DNA from: Clostridia bacterium | GTDB taxonomy: Bacteria; Bacillota; Clostridia; Christensenellales; UBA1242 | Direction: 5' to 3' | Length of the DNA: 49,663 bases | Assembly (NCBI GenBank): GCA_028708805.1 | Contig: JAQVYC010000004.1 | Coordinates: 1-49,663 of the forward strand | Shown here: positions 31,124 through 38,726 of the stretch, one piece after another | Layout of the letters: every line of letters starts with the position of its first letter | How positions within the stretch are numbered: position 1 is the first letter of the stretch | Notes under the pieces: model-generated | Told to the model about the DNA's origin: nothing | Seen by the model: the letters and a program-made list of their open reading frames with translations, nothing else | Databases searched by the model: none | Program-made: the position numbers and the translations under genes

Positions 31124-31137
31124 TTACGAGCTTTTAA

Positions 31138-31143
31138 ATTATA
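31138..31143 (-). promoter_or_regulatory. -10 element of the Ca2+ ATPase promoter
   Basis: TATAAT on the minus strand (31143-31138) with TTGAAA upstream at a short spacing of 15 nt. The predicted start is near 31131. Confidence 0.5.
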
Positions 31144-31291
31144 CTTGCAAACAAAGGGTTTCAAATTATTTTTTTTGCTATTAATTTATATTTATATGAG
31201 TTAGGATAATAAAATAAGACAAATTTTATTCTTTAATAACATTTTTATTTTAAACCTTTAAATATTATAAAGCAACTTTTAAAATAAAAAA

Positions 31292-31993
31292 TTAACTGTT
31301 TAAAATTAAAACGAGTTTATTATCAGTTAAATCACAAGATGTTAAATAATATTCAATGTTGTTTTGTATATAGAAAAGCGAAGATTTTATTTTTTTACCA
31401 TGTAAATGTCCGAACACAACTTTATTAATATTATATTTTTCAAATAAATCTGTAAATTCGTTTCGTTGTCGCTTGCTGTTTGTTGGCGGATAGTGAATCA
31501 TACAAATAATTGTTTCATTATTCTTTTGTAAGCTTTTTGCCACTTGTAAAGAGAGTTCTAAGCGAATTACTTCTCTTTTGTAAATTTTTTCATCTTGTTC
31601 ACTTTCAAATTCGGTTTCAGGAACTGCCCAACCACGAGTTCCGCAAATTATCACATTATCAAATTTTATAGCATCATTTTGAATTGCGAAAATATTTTTC
31701 GGCAAAACTTTTCTAACCGCAGAAATGCCAGTCCACCAATAATCGTGATTACCTCTAATTATTACTTTTTTACCCTTTAATTTTTCCAAAAAAGCAAAAT
31801 CTTGCTTTGTTTCATCAATCTTCATTGCCCAACTGATATCCCCTGGAATTAAAACAATATCTTCATCTTTAACTTTTGAATTCCAGTCAGCTGTAATTTT
31901 CTCTAAATAGTTTTCCCATTTATAACCAAAAATGTCCATAGGCTTATTAGAGTTAAAAGATAAATGTAGGTCGCTGATTGCATATATTTTCAT
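31292..31993 (-). CDS. Cytoplasmic calcineurin-like metallophosphoesterase (COG1768 type)
   Basis: 233 residues, no signal or membrane segment. The dinuclear-metal motifs appear in order: SDLHLS (7-12), PGDISW (about 50-55), RGNHDYWW (about 80-87), IHYPP (about 166-170) and FGHLHG (about 194-199). The segment NSNKPMDIFGYKWENY after the first motif is typical of the predicted phosphohydrolases of COG1768, whose substrate is not established. AAAAGGA sits before the ATG, and a promoter with a leader of about 55 nt lies upstream. It is divergent from the second, membrane-anchored phosphoesterase at 32.2 kb, which belongs to a different subfamily. Confidence 0.88.
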   Translation of the reverse strand: MKIYAISDLHLSFNSNKPMDIFGYKWENYLEKITADWNSKVKDEDIVLIPGDISWAMKIDETKQDFAFLEKLKGKKVIIRGNHDYWWTGISAVRKVLPKNIFAIQNDAIKFDNVIICGTRGWAVPETEFESEQDEKIYKREVIRLELSLQVAKSLQKNNETIICMIHYPPTNSKRQRNEFTDLFEKYNINKVVFGHLHGKKIKSSLFYIQNNIEYYLTSCDLTDNKLVLILNS

Positions 31994-32054
31994 AAATTCC
32001 TTTTAATTTTTCACTTGTCAAATATCTTATTAATTTTCATAAATTCTTAATAAA

Positions 32055-32083
32055 ATTTTAACATTTTATATTTTCAAAGTCAA
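32055..32083 (-). promoter_or_regulatory. Promoter of the COG1768-type phosphoesterase
   Basis: On the minus strand: TTGACT (32083-32078), 17 nt, TAAAAT (32060-32055) preceded by TGT (extended -10). Confidence 0.75.
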
Positions 32084-32183
32084 CAAAATAGAAAAACGCC
32101 CCTTGTCTTTTAATATGAAATAAGTTCTAAAAAGAAAATAAAATAAAAAATTTTTAAAAATAATTTATTTTTTTGTTGTTATG

Positions 32184-32192
32184 TGGTATAAT
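32184..32192 (+). promoter_or_regulatory. Extended -10 placed for a leaderless transcript
   Basis: TGGTATAAT (32184-32192) ends nine bases before the ATG at 32202. A start 7-8 nt after the hexamer falls at 32199-32200, leaving 2-3 untranslated bases. No Shine-Dalgarno site is present. Confidence 0.6.
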
Positions 32193-32201
32193 TTTATTAT
32201 T

Positions 32202-33284
32202 ATGAAATCATGTAGAAAAACATTAAAAGTTATATTTGTGCCAGTGTTAGTAATTTGCATTATTTTTGCATTTTTTACACCATTTGTAATAGTGGGTAGC
32301 ACTACAATATTTAACACAATAGATGAAATTCAACCAATTGCTCACAGAGAATTGGAAATTTCCAAAGATGTAAACGGAATAACGACCATTAAAAATGATG
32401 ATAGTGGGGAAAATGTTAGAATATTACAACTCACTGACCTTCATATATCTTGTTCGTTTTTTACAAAAGAGCGTGATATAAACACGGTTAAATCAATTGT
32501 AAAGATTGTGCAAAATGCACAGCCAGATTTAATTGTAATAACAGGAGATATGCTTTTTCCTTTTATATTCCGTTCTTATTGTATAGATAATAAAACTATG
32601 GCAAGGGCTTTTATATCAATTTTTGAAAAAATTGCAATACCGTATGCCTTTACCTATGGGAATCACGATAGTGAAACTTTGTCTTTATGGAACAAACAGC
32701 AACTTTCAGATTACTTTTTAAGTTCCGACATTAAACATTCGCTTTATGAGCCAGGAGAGCCTATGTTTGGTCTGGGCAATTATATGATAAAAATTCTTAA
32801 CAATGACGGCAGTATTAATCAGGCACTTTTCTTAGTAGATTCGGGAGAATCCGATGTTAAGCAAAGCCAAATTGATTGGTATGAAGCAAGTGTCCTTAGT
32901 TTAAATGCCGAAGCAGATAAAGTTGTGCCAACTGTTGTATTTATGCATATTCCGCTGTATGAATATCAAATAGCATATGAGGAAAACTCAGATAAAATTT
33001 TATATGGTGTAAACAATGAAAGCATTTCTACTATGGGTTCGGATTGCAAGTTTTTTGATAAAATCAAAGAATGTGGAAGTACACTTGCAGTTTTTTGTGG
33101 GCATGACCATAGAAACACATGGGGAATAATATATGAAGATATCTTACTTTCTTTTTGCCCTACTGTTGACTATAATGCTTATTTGAATTTTTATGAAGGT
33201 GAGGAATTGATTGGCGGTCAAATTATATCTTTAAATTCTGAGAATAAAATTGAAGTGGAACAAATGTATTTAAACAATTTATAA
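32202..33284 (+). CDS. Membrane-anchored calcineurin-like metallophosphoesterase
   Basis: 360 residues from the ATG at 32202. An in-frame ATG seven codons upstream (32181) lies before the -10 element and is unlikely to be transcribed. A basic start and one hydrophobic segment (about 7-33) anchor the protein, with the catalytic domain outside. Metal-binding motifs are complete: LTDLHIS, ITGDML, YGNHDSE, MHIPLYEY and CGHDHRN. The shape resembles the YkuE/YaeI-type and related extracellular phosphodiesterases; the substrate is unknown. No ribosome site precedes either ATG, and the promoter position predicts an almost leaderless message. No partner gene is in the same operon. Confidence 0.85.
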   Translation: MKSCRKTLKVIFVPVLVICIIFAFFTPFVIVGSTTIFNTIDEIQPIAHRELEISKDVNGITTIKNDDSGENVRILQLTDLHISCSFFTKERDINTVKSIVKIVQNAQPDLIVITGDMLFPFIFRSYCIDNKTMARAFISIFEKIAIPYAFTYGNHDSETLSLWNKQQLSDYFLSSDIKHSLYEPGEPMFGLGNYMIKILNNDGSINQALFLVDSGESDVKQSQIDWYEASVLSLNAEADKVVPTVVFMHIPLYEYQIAYEENSDKILYGVNNESISTMGSDCKFFDKIKECGSTLAVFCGHDHRNTWGIIYEDILLSFCPTVDYNAYLNFYEGEELIGGQIISLNSENKIEVEQMYLNNL

Positions 33285-33391
33285 TTATTTCTGGGTTTTC
33301 AGGTGTTAAATTTAATAAAAGATGTCAAAAATAACAAATAATGCTTGATTTATCATATATGAATATTAAACTAAATAAAGGAGTTTAAATT

Positions 33392-34195
33392 ATGAATTGG
33401 AGTGTTTTATTAATAACTGCGGTTATAAGTGGCATTGTACTATGGCTTGGTGCAAAATTTTTTGGCAAAAAGGGTTTTATAATGGTTGCTTTACTGGAAG
33501 TTGCTGTTTCTCTAACGGTGGCATATTCCAGCGGAAGTGCTGTTCTATTTAATGTCTTAGTTCCTGCAATAATAATCCCACTGCTTACCATTTTGTTTGT
33601 AATATTTTTATTTTATAAAAAATATGCTTTTAAAGATGTTACAAAACTTTTAATTATAACAGGATCTGCATTGTTGTTTGTGGGGATTACTAACACATTG
33701 TATTATGTTTATTTGATGTCATTTGCTTTTGCTTGGGATATTGCAATGGTGCCTATGCTGATTGTTCTTGCTACTCTTTTCGGAGCAGTCTTTACAGGCT
33801 ACTTGGTTGATATCTATGCAAATTTCATTAAAGATACTAATTATAGAAATATATTTGCCTTACTTTGTGCAATTTTAGTCGGCAGTATTATTTTTATTAT
33901 TTTCACTTTGGTGGGGCAAGTATCTTTCGGAAGCCTTTTACTTAGCATATTTATGTCTTTTTTGGTTTCAGTTTTATTTATTGCAGCTTTGCTTATCTTA
34001 GATAAAGTTGGTTTGTTTGCGAGTAAAGACGAAGCAAAAACAAGCTTTGGAAATAAGAAAAACCATTTATCTGATAAAATAATATTTGACCAGATTAAAC
34101 AAGACAAAGCAAAAGCAGATAAAAGCAAGAAAGATAATTCAGCAAAATTTAAAAATGAAATTGAAATTGAAGACTGGGAAGATGATGACAAATAA
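33392..34195 (+). CDS. Multispanning membrane protein with charged C-terminal tail, unknown
   Basis: 267 residues, family not recognised. About seven hydrophobic segments fill residues 4-215 (starting MNWSVLLITAVISGIVLWLG). The last 55 residues are a highly charged cytoplasmic tail, first Lys-rich (KQDKAKADKSKKDNSAKFK) and ending in acidic EIEIEDWEDDDK. AAAGGAG precedes the ATG. The helix pattern recalls small-molecule permeases, but no motif supports a specific transporter. It stands alone between the phosphoesterase and a structured intergenic element. Confidence 0.7.
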   Translation: MNWSVLLITAVISGIVLWLGAKFFGKKGFIMVALLEVAVSLTVAYSSGSAVLFNVLVPAIIIPLLTILFVIFLFYKKYAFKDVTKLLIITGSALLFVGITNTLYYVYLMSFAFAWDIAMVPMLIVLATLFGAVFTGYLVDIYANFIKDTNYRNIFALLCAILVGSIIFIIFTLVGQVSFGSLLLSIFMSFLVSVLFIAALLILDKVGLFASKDEAKTSFGNKKNHLSDKIIFDQIKQDKAKADKSKKDNSAKFKNEIEIEDWEDDDK

Positions 34196-34238
34196 CTTGC
34201 TTGATATTAAGTAATGTTTCTAATTTGTTATTTTAAAT

Positions 34239-34327
34239 AGCGGAAAGGCGATTGCTTTTAGATTACCGTGTTTAGCATCAATGTGCTAAATGTCTGAGCA
34301 TACTAAGGCTTAGCTTTTCGCTTTTTA
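34239..34327 (+). ncRNA. Structured intergenic element, possible branched terminator or small RNA
   Basis: A 9-bp outer stem (AGCGGAAAG 34239-34247 with CTTTTCGCT 34314-34322, one G-T) encloses two hairpins: TTTAGCA/TGCTAAA (34271-34277 and 34284-34290) and CTGAGC/GCTTAG (about 34294-34299 and 34308-34313). A T-rich run follows. The T-rich part can alternatively pair with AAAAAAGCG near 34346-34354, giving a competing stem. The element lies downstream of the membrane-protein gene but upstream of the predicted promoter of the patatin gene (34418), so it is not a leader of that gene. It fits no RNA family I can name. Confidence 0.4.
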
Positions 34328-34417
34328 TTATTTTAAAATTATGATAAAAAAGCGAACTTTGAAATAGAGAAATAACTGTAAGAAATTTTGTTTTATATAA
34401 ACTTTATTTTTATTAAA

Positions 34418-34446
34418 TTGTAATTATTTTAAAATTGTGATATTAT
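34418..34446 (+). promoter_or_regulatory. Promoter of the patatin-like gene
   Basis: TTGTAA (34418-34423), 17 nt, TATTAT (34441-34446) preceded by TGA (extended -10). Confidence 0.6.
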
Positions 34447-34478
34447 ATTATTAAAATAAGATAAACAAGGGGTTTATT

Positions 34479-35339
34479 TTGAAATTTGTTCGTCCTTTAA
34501 TTAACAGAAAGAAAGTTAAAGTAGGTTTAGCTCTTGGTGGTGGTGGGGCTCGTGGTTTTGCTCATTTAGGTGCAATAAAGGCCTTTGAAGAATTCGGGCT
34601 AAAATTTGATTATGTTTGCGGAACAAGTGTAGGAAGTTTAGTAGGTGCTTTCTATGCTGCGGGGCATTCATATGAAGAAATTTTTAAAGTAGCAAGAGAG
34701 TTAGATATCAAAGACATAAAAACAGGTAGAATTGCTTTTATTCCTTCAAAAACAGAAGGCATTGAAAATCTCTTAATTGAAAATTTAGGAGATATCGGCA
34801 TAGAAGAACTATCTATTCCTTTTTCTTCTATTGCGGTTGACCTTGTTACTACAAACGAAATTTGCATAACAAGAGGCAATTTGGCAAAAGCGGTGGCTGG
34901 AAGTTGTTGTGTGCCTGGGTTTTTTCAGCCTGTGCAATTTGATAATATGCATTTATGTGATGGTGGTTTGAAAAACACATTACCTGCCGATATTCCAAAA
35001 CTTTTTGATTGTGATTATGTTGTTGGGATAGATGTCAATAAGTCTAGGTTGTATGGAACAGAAAGCACAAAACTTTTTGATGTTATTTCTTGCTCAATTA
35101 GAATTTTAATGCAAAGTAATGTGCTGAAAGGTTATTTATGTAGCAATGTTCTTTTGAAGCCTGAAACAAAAAGATTTAAATCTACCAAAACCGAAGGCTT
35201 TTTGGATATGATTGAAGAAGGTTATCGAGAAGCAATAGATAATATGCCAAAAATTATTAAACTTTTTAATAGTAAGGCAATTAACCGCCATAAAAAAAGT
35301 AAATTAAAAGAGCAATTAGAAAAACCATTTATATATTAA
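34479..35339 (+). CDS. Patatin-like phospholipase / NTE family (RssA-like)
   Basis: 286 residues from a TTG start behind AAGGGG. Patatin-fold lipases use a Ser-Asp dyad to release fatty acids from phospholipids or acylglycerols. The oxyanion loop GGGGARGFAHLG (about 20-31), the nucleophile elbow GTSVGS (about 48-53, Ser50 type) and the Asp in CDGGLKNTLP (about 164-173) are all present, so the enzyme looks active. There is no signal peptide; it is cytoplasmic or peripheral. The Lys-rich C-terminus (HKKSKLKEQLEK) could bind membrane. A 30-base segment over the stop codon is duplicated immediately downstream. The next gene starts 74 nt later and may be cotranscribed. Confidence 0.9.
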   Translation: MKFVRPLINRKKVKVGLALGGGGARGFAHLGAIKAFEEFGLKFDYVCGTSVGSLVGAFYAAGHSYEEIFKVARELDIKDIKTGRIAFIPSKTEGIENLLIENLGDIGIEELSIPFSSIAVDLVTTNEICITRGNLAKAVAGSCCVPGFFQPVQFDNMHLCDGGLKNTLPADIPKLFDCDYVVGIDVNKSRLYGTESTKLFDVISCSIRILMQSNVLKGYLCSNVLLKPETKRFKSTKTEGFLDMIEEGYREAIDNMPKIIKLFNSKAINRHKKSKLKEQLEKPFIY

Positions 35340-35372
35340 AAAAGCAATTAGAAAAACCGTTTATATATTAAA
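35311..35372 (+). repeat. Tandem duplication over the stop of the patatin-like gene
   Basis: Bases 35311-35340 and 35343-35372 are two 30-nt copies with a single A/G difference, 32 nt apart. The second copy, with the bases after it, forms a 10-bp hairpin (AAACCGTTTA/TAAACGGTTT, 35354-35378). Confidence 0.85.
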
Positions 35373-35413
35373 CGGTTTCCAGAACAAAAGTTTAAAAAAG
35401 ATGTTGAAAGTAG

Positions 35414-36745
35414 ATGAAAGAAAAAAAGATTTCAAATGTTTTAAAAAAATATTTAAACGCAAGTAAAGATAAAAAAGACAAAAGTGCAAAAAGTAAAAGC
35501 AAACCAAAAGCTTCAAGAAAAAGCACTTTAAGTAGTAAAACGAAAATTAAAGATGCTCAAAGCAATCAAGAAAATGAAGATAATAAAATTTATTCAAAAA
35601 AATACTATCAGTTGTGCGACTATGTTGAGAAAAGAGATAAAAAGAATTTTTCTCAAAAATATAAATTAAGTACAAGGGTTATAATTGCATTAGTTCTGTC
35701 TATTTGCTTGGCATTTATGTATTTTGTTAAAAATCCTTTCGAAAAGATTTTTAATTTCCAATGGCAAAATGTGGTCTATGAAGATGGATTTTATGTGCAC
35801 TTCATAGATGTCGGGCAAGGAAAGGCCATTGTTATTAAAACCGATGATGGAAAGAATATTTTAATAGATAGCGGAAAGCAAAGTGAATCTCTTAAATTCT
35901 TTGGTTATTTAGAGCAATATTTCTTTGCGGATGATAACGAAAAAATATTTGATTATTTTATAATAACACATTTAGACAATGACCACCTTGGAAATAGTGT
36001 TAAGGTGTTTGAAGATTATGAAGTGAAAAATTGTTATAGACCTAAAATTTACACACCAGAGGAGGCTGGAAATCTTAATATAACAAACCCATATCAAATA
36101 GAAGATTCAATTCTTTTTACTAATTATGTGAATGCCATAAACAACGAAAATTGTAATGTGCATTATAATTTTGCTGGTGAAACAATTCAAGGCTTGAATT
36201 ATGACTTCAATTTTATAACTCCGAATCAGGATGCTTATAATGCTTCTAATGATTATTCTCCGATTATAATGCTCACATGTAATTTAGAAAACGAAGTCAA
36301 GTTTTTATTTACTGGTGATGCCACGAAAAAAATTGAGAAAGAAGCGATTAATGCATATGGATGCGAGTTAAAAGCAGATGTCCTAGACATTGCTCATCAC
36401 GGAAGTAGTTACTCATCTACGCAAGAATTTTTAAATTTGGTTATGCCGGAATATGCAGTTTTTTCTGTTGGGGTAAATAGTTATGGGATGCCATCCGAAG
36501 ATGTTATTTATAGATTAACATTAACTGATGTTAATATGAGCAATGATAATATTTATAGAACCGATAATCAAGGGACTATTATTTTTAGCACAAGCAAGAC
36601 GGGAGAATTAAGTGTTAGTAATCAAGATGGAATAAATTTAAATGCTTCAAATTATACATTTTTAGAAATATATGCTGGTTTGGAGGCTGTTATTGTAATT
36701 TTATGTTTTTCCTTGTTTTTACCAGCTAATAAAAAGGATACTTAA
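35414..36745 (+). CDS. Membrane-anchored ComEC/Rec2-type metallo-beta-lactamase-fold protein
   Basis: 443 residues. A Lys/Ser-rich cytoplasmic N-terminus (1-80) is followed by a membrane helix (about 88-108). The large extracytoplasmic domain has FIDVGQGKAIVI (about 129-140), the metal site THLDNDHLGN (about 185-194), FTGDATKK (about 298-305) and AHHGSSYSST (about 327-336). A second helix lies near the C-terminus (about 415-437). These are the motifs of the isolated C-terminal domain of the competence channel protein ComEC, a putative nuclease that degrades one DNA strand; the channel part itself is absent. Stand-alone versions are common in Bacillota and their substrate is unsettled. It follows the lipase gene without an obvious terminator. 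Confidence 0.85.
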   Translation: MKEKKISNVLKKYLNASKDKKDKSAKSKSKPKASRKSTLSSKTKIKDAQSNQENEDNKIYSKKYYQLCDYVEKRDKKNFSQKYKLSTRVIIALVLSICLAFMYFVKNPFEKIFNFQWQNVVYEDGFYVHFIDVGQGKAIVIKTDDGKNILIDSGKQSESLKFFGYLEQYFFADDNEKIFDYFIITHLDNDHLGNSVKVFEDYEVKNCYRPKIYTPEEAGNLNITNPYQIEDSILFTNYVNAINNENCNVHYNFAGETIQGLNYDFNFITPNQDAYNASNDYSPIIMLTCNLENEVKFLFTGDATKKIEKEAINAYGCELKADVLDIAHHGSSYSSTQEFLNLVMPEYAVFSVGVNSYGMPSEDVIYRLTLTDVNMSNDNIYRTDNQGTIIFSTSKTGELSVSNQDGINLNASNYTFLEIYAGLEAVIVILCFSLFLPANKKDT

Positions 36746-36809
36746 ATTTATTCAAAACACCCCAATTAAGAATTTTTTAATATTTCTAATATTGAATTGT
36801 TGAATTTAT

Positions 36810-36838
36810 TTGACTTGTTTATGTTTATGTTGTATATA
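36810..36838 (+). promoter_or_regulatory. Promoter of the SecB-like gene
   Basis: TTGACT (36810-36815), 17 nt, TATATA (36833-36838), or TATAAT at 19 nt. It covers the stretch between a far-upstream in-frame ATG (36822-36824) and the real start, supporting the start at 36864. Confidence 0.6.
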
Positions 36839-36863
36839 TAATTATATAGGAGAATTATTTTTT

Positions 36864-37301
36864 ATGAATGAAGTTAATGCAAAAATGTTTAATGGAAGAA
36901 CAGAGGCTAGATTAATTAAAATTAGATATGATGTTATGCCTATTGCAATGAATACCACGGTTAATATTTCAAATGAAGATGAAATTGTTGTAACCAGAGT
37001 TGATGACAGAGCACTTTCGTTTGAAGTTACAAGAAATATCGTTGTAAATCCGAAGTCTTTATTTGAAATTTCGGCAACATGTTATTTAAGAAGAAGCATA
37101 GGGGAACAGTTTCAGGATATCGAATCACTTAAAAATATTGATGTTCAAAAATTTGTTAGCGAAAATTTATCAGATTTGACAAACATAGGATTTTGCAATT
37201 TAGCATATATTTTTGGCAGTATGACATGTGCTTTTGGTGGAACTCCACTTCTAACACCTCCAACTCCAATGAAGAATGCTGTGGTTAGAGTTAAAGATTA
37301 A
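36864..37301 (+). CDS. Possible SecB-like export chaperone
   Basis: 145 residues from the ATG at 36864, which has AGGAG 11 nt upstream; longer in-frame starts would lie inside the promoter. The protein is short, soluble and mainly beta in its first 90 residues, ending with two helices. The last part, SDLTNIGFCNLAYIFGSMTC followed by GGTPLLTPP, resembles the C-terminal helix and Pro-rich end of SecB-fold proteins (helix, then G-x-P-x-x-x-P-P). SecB holds preproteins unfolded for SecA; SecB-like proteins in Bacillota and in toxin-antitoxin-chaperone systems are more diverged. No toxin gene is adjacent. The similarity is weak; an unrelated beta-sandwich protein is possible. Confidence 0.4.
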   Translation: MNEVNAKMFNGRTEARLIKIRYDVMPIAMNTTVNISNEDEIVVTRVDDRALSFEVTRNIVVNPKSLFEISATCYLRRSIGEQFQDIESLKNIDVQKFVSENLSDLTNIGFCNLAYIFGSMTCAFGGTPLLTPPTPMKNAVVRVKD

Positions 37302-37387
37302 GTTTAAAGAATAGAGGACTTGTGTAACAAAGTACAAGTGGGCAACATAGCTTATTCGTATTTTTAAAACTTGTTCCGTTCTTTTTT

Positions 37388-37471
37388 GCAAGTGTGGCGG
37401 AATTGGTATACGCGCACGTTTAAGGGGCGTGTTCCTTGCGAATGTGGGTTCAAGTCCCACCACTTGCACCA
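37388..37471 (+). tRNA. tRNA-Leu (anticodon AAG)
   Basis: A class II tRNA of 84 nt. Acceptor GCAAGTG/CACTTGC, 3-bp D stem GCG/CGC, anticodon stem CACGT/GCGTG around loop TTAAGGG, long variable arm, T arm GTGGG-TTCAAGT-CCCAC, discriminator A and encoded CCA. The anticodon is AAG. Unmodified A at position 34 is rare outside tRNA-Arg(ACG) in bacteria, so this gene probably needs A34-to-inosine deamination by a TadA-type enzyme. Confidence 0.93.
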
Positions 37472-37489
37472 ACGCAAAAAAGTTTAAGG

Positions 37490-37527
37490 CATTTAAAGTT
37501 TATTATAAAACTTTAAGTGTTTTTTTC
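37490..37527 (+). terminator. Terminator after tRNA-Leu
   Basis: 12-bp stem CATTTAAAGTTT/AAACTTTAAGTG (one G-T; 37490-37501 and 37508-37519, loop ATTATA) followed by a long T-rich run. Confidence 0.85.
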
Positions 37528-37636
37528 TTTTTTTTACAACTAAAATTTATCCTAAAATCATACTAATTTGTGCAAATTTTTATCAAAAAATATTCGCAAT
37601 TTGAGTTTTGATGTTGAGATTTTTTAAGTTAACCTT

Positions 37637-37671
37637 TTCTAAGTGAGAACTTATCAACCAAATTATTTACG
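37637..37671 (+). repeat. Dispersed repeat, copy 1
   Basis: A 35-nt segment beginning TTCTAAGTGAGAA and ending TACG. It shares its first 13 bases exactly, and most of the remainder, with 41499-41534. Both copies lie in intergenic DNA downstream of a terminator. Confidence 0.6.
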
Positions 37672-37750
37672 ACTGATTTGTTCGCTGAGCTTTTGAAGTT
37701 TCTATTGATTTTTTGCGGGCTATTTAAGGTGAAGGCAAATATTTTAAATA

Positions 37751-37782
37751 AAAAAACAAGAAAAGAAAATTTTTCTTGTTTT
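37751..37782 (-). terminator. Terminator of the four-helix membrane protein gene
   Basis: 12-bp stem AAAACAAGAAAA/TTTTCTTGTTTT (37753-37764 and 37771-37782), preceded on the plus strand by A residues, so it reads stem then T-run on the minus strand. Confidence 0.8.
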
Positions 37783-37798
37783 AGTGCTTAGCTGTTGT

Positions 37799-38308
37799 TT
37801 ATAAGATACTTCTTTTTGTGCAAGAGTTAATAATTGAAAAGAATGAACCAAAAGCTAGTCCAATTAGTCCAAGCCAGTAACCTATACCAAACTTAAAGCC
37901 AACTTCGGTAGCTGGTTCAGCAATGGAGCCACTATTTACAATTGTAAAAATAAGCCCAAAGGCAACAAACGCAATCAATGCAATTCCTGACACCCAAGCC
38001 AAGATTTTAGCAATCATATTTTCATTAATAGCTTTATTGTCTTTAAGTAATCTTAAAATAGCGTTTAGTATAATTGCCACAATGCCAATTAACAATGAAA
38101 TCATAGCTAATGTTGCCCAAATAGATGACAAAATAACATTAACGGTTCCCAATTCAGTTGCTGCCCCGTCTAAACTTGAAAAGAAACCAAATGTCATTGT
38201 ATCAAATGCTGAACCGGTTAAAATCCAAGCTGTTAAAAACAACCCAACAACAGCGATGATAACCCCTAACAAACTAAGAAGCGGTAACAAATAATTTTTA
38301 TTTTGCAT
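37799..38308 (-). CDS. Four-helix membrane protein, unknown
   Basis: 169 residues from the ATG at 38308, chosen because AGGGAGGAG lies 3-8 nt upstream; an in-frame ATG 16 codons earlier falls on the -35 box. Four hydrophobic segments can be read: about 5-28, 53-80, 97-120 and 133-158, the first two separated by a loop with SAFDTMTFGFFSSLDGAATELGT split by short turns. The protein has a cationic tail (CTKRSIL). No family is recognised; size and layout resemble small tetraspan membrane proteins whose functions are unknown. Transcribed alone with its own promoter and terminator. Confidence 0.7.
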   Translation of the reverse strand: MQNKNYLLPLLSLLGVIIAVVGLFLTAWILTGSAFDTMTFGFFSSLDGAATELGTVNVILSSIWATLAMISLLIGIVAIILNAILRLLKDNKAINENMIAKILAWVSGIALIAFVAFGLIFTIVNSGSIAEPATEVGFKFGIGYWLGLIGLAFGSFFSIINSCTKRSIL

Positions 38309-38327
38309 AAACTCCTCCCTTATTTGA

Positions 38328-38356
38328 AATATATCATAACTATTTTTAAAAGACAA
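38328..38356 (-). promoter_or_regulatory. Promoter of the four-helix membrane protein gene
   Basis: On the minus strand: TTGTCT (38356-38351), 17 nt, TATATT (38333-38328) preceded by TGA. Confidence 0.7.
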
Positions 38357-38726
38357 GCAAATTATATGTATATTTTTACCATAAAATATAACATTTTTAT
38401 ATAAAATTTTTATATTTAAAAAATAAAACGAATTGACTTTTTTTGTTAAATACTGTAATCTCTAAATAGAAATATTTTATATGTTTAACATAGCAAATCT
38501 CGGCGAATAAATTTCAAATAGCTATTAATAAATCTCACTGAAATGAATTTAATATAAGCCTTATTGCAAAATATTCGGTTGATATTATTATAAATTTACA
38601 ACACAAGCATAAATAATTAATCTAAGCGAATTCATAATTTTTGAAAAAGCGTTGTTTTAAATTTTAATAAGAAATAAACATATATATTTTAATTGGACTA
38701 TATCATAATTTTAAAAGGAGTAATTA
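38357..38726. other. Intergenic stretch upstream of the MacB-type gene
   Basis: About 370 very AT-rich bases. TTGACT near 38432 has only a poor -10 17 nt later. No open frame with a ribosome site and no strong hairpin is seen. The ABC gene itself has AAAGGAG before its ATG. Confidence 0.4.

Noticed and set aside
37251..37472. Minus-strand open frame of 73 codons across the tRNA-Leu
   Set aside because: It is the antisense of a tRNA (the familiar spurious 'VGLEPTFARNTPLKRA' translation) and has no ribosome site.
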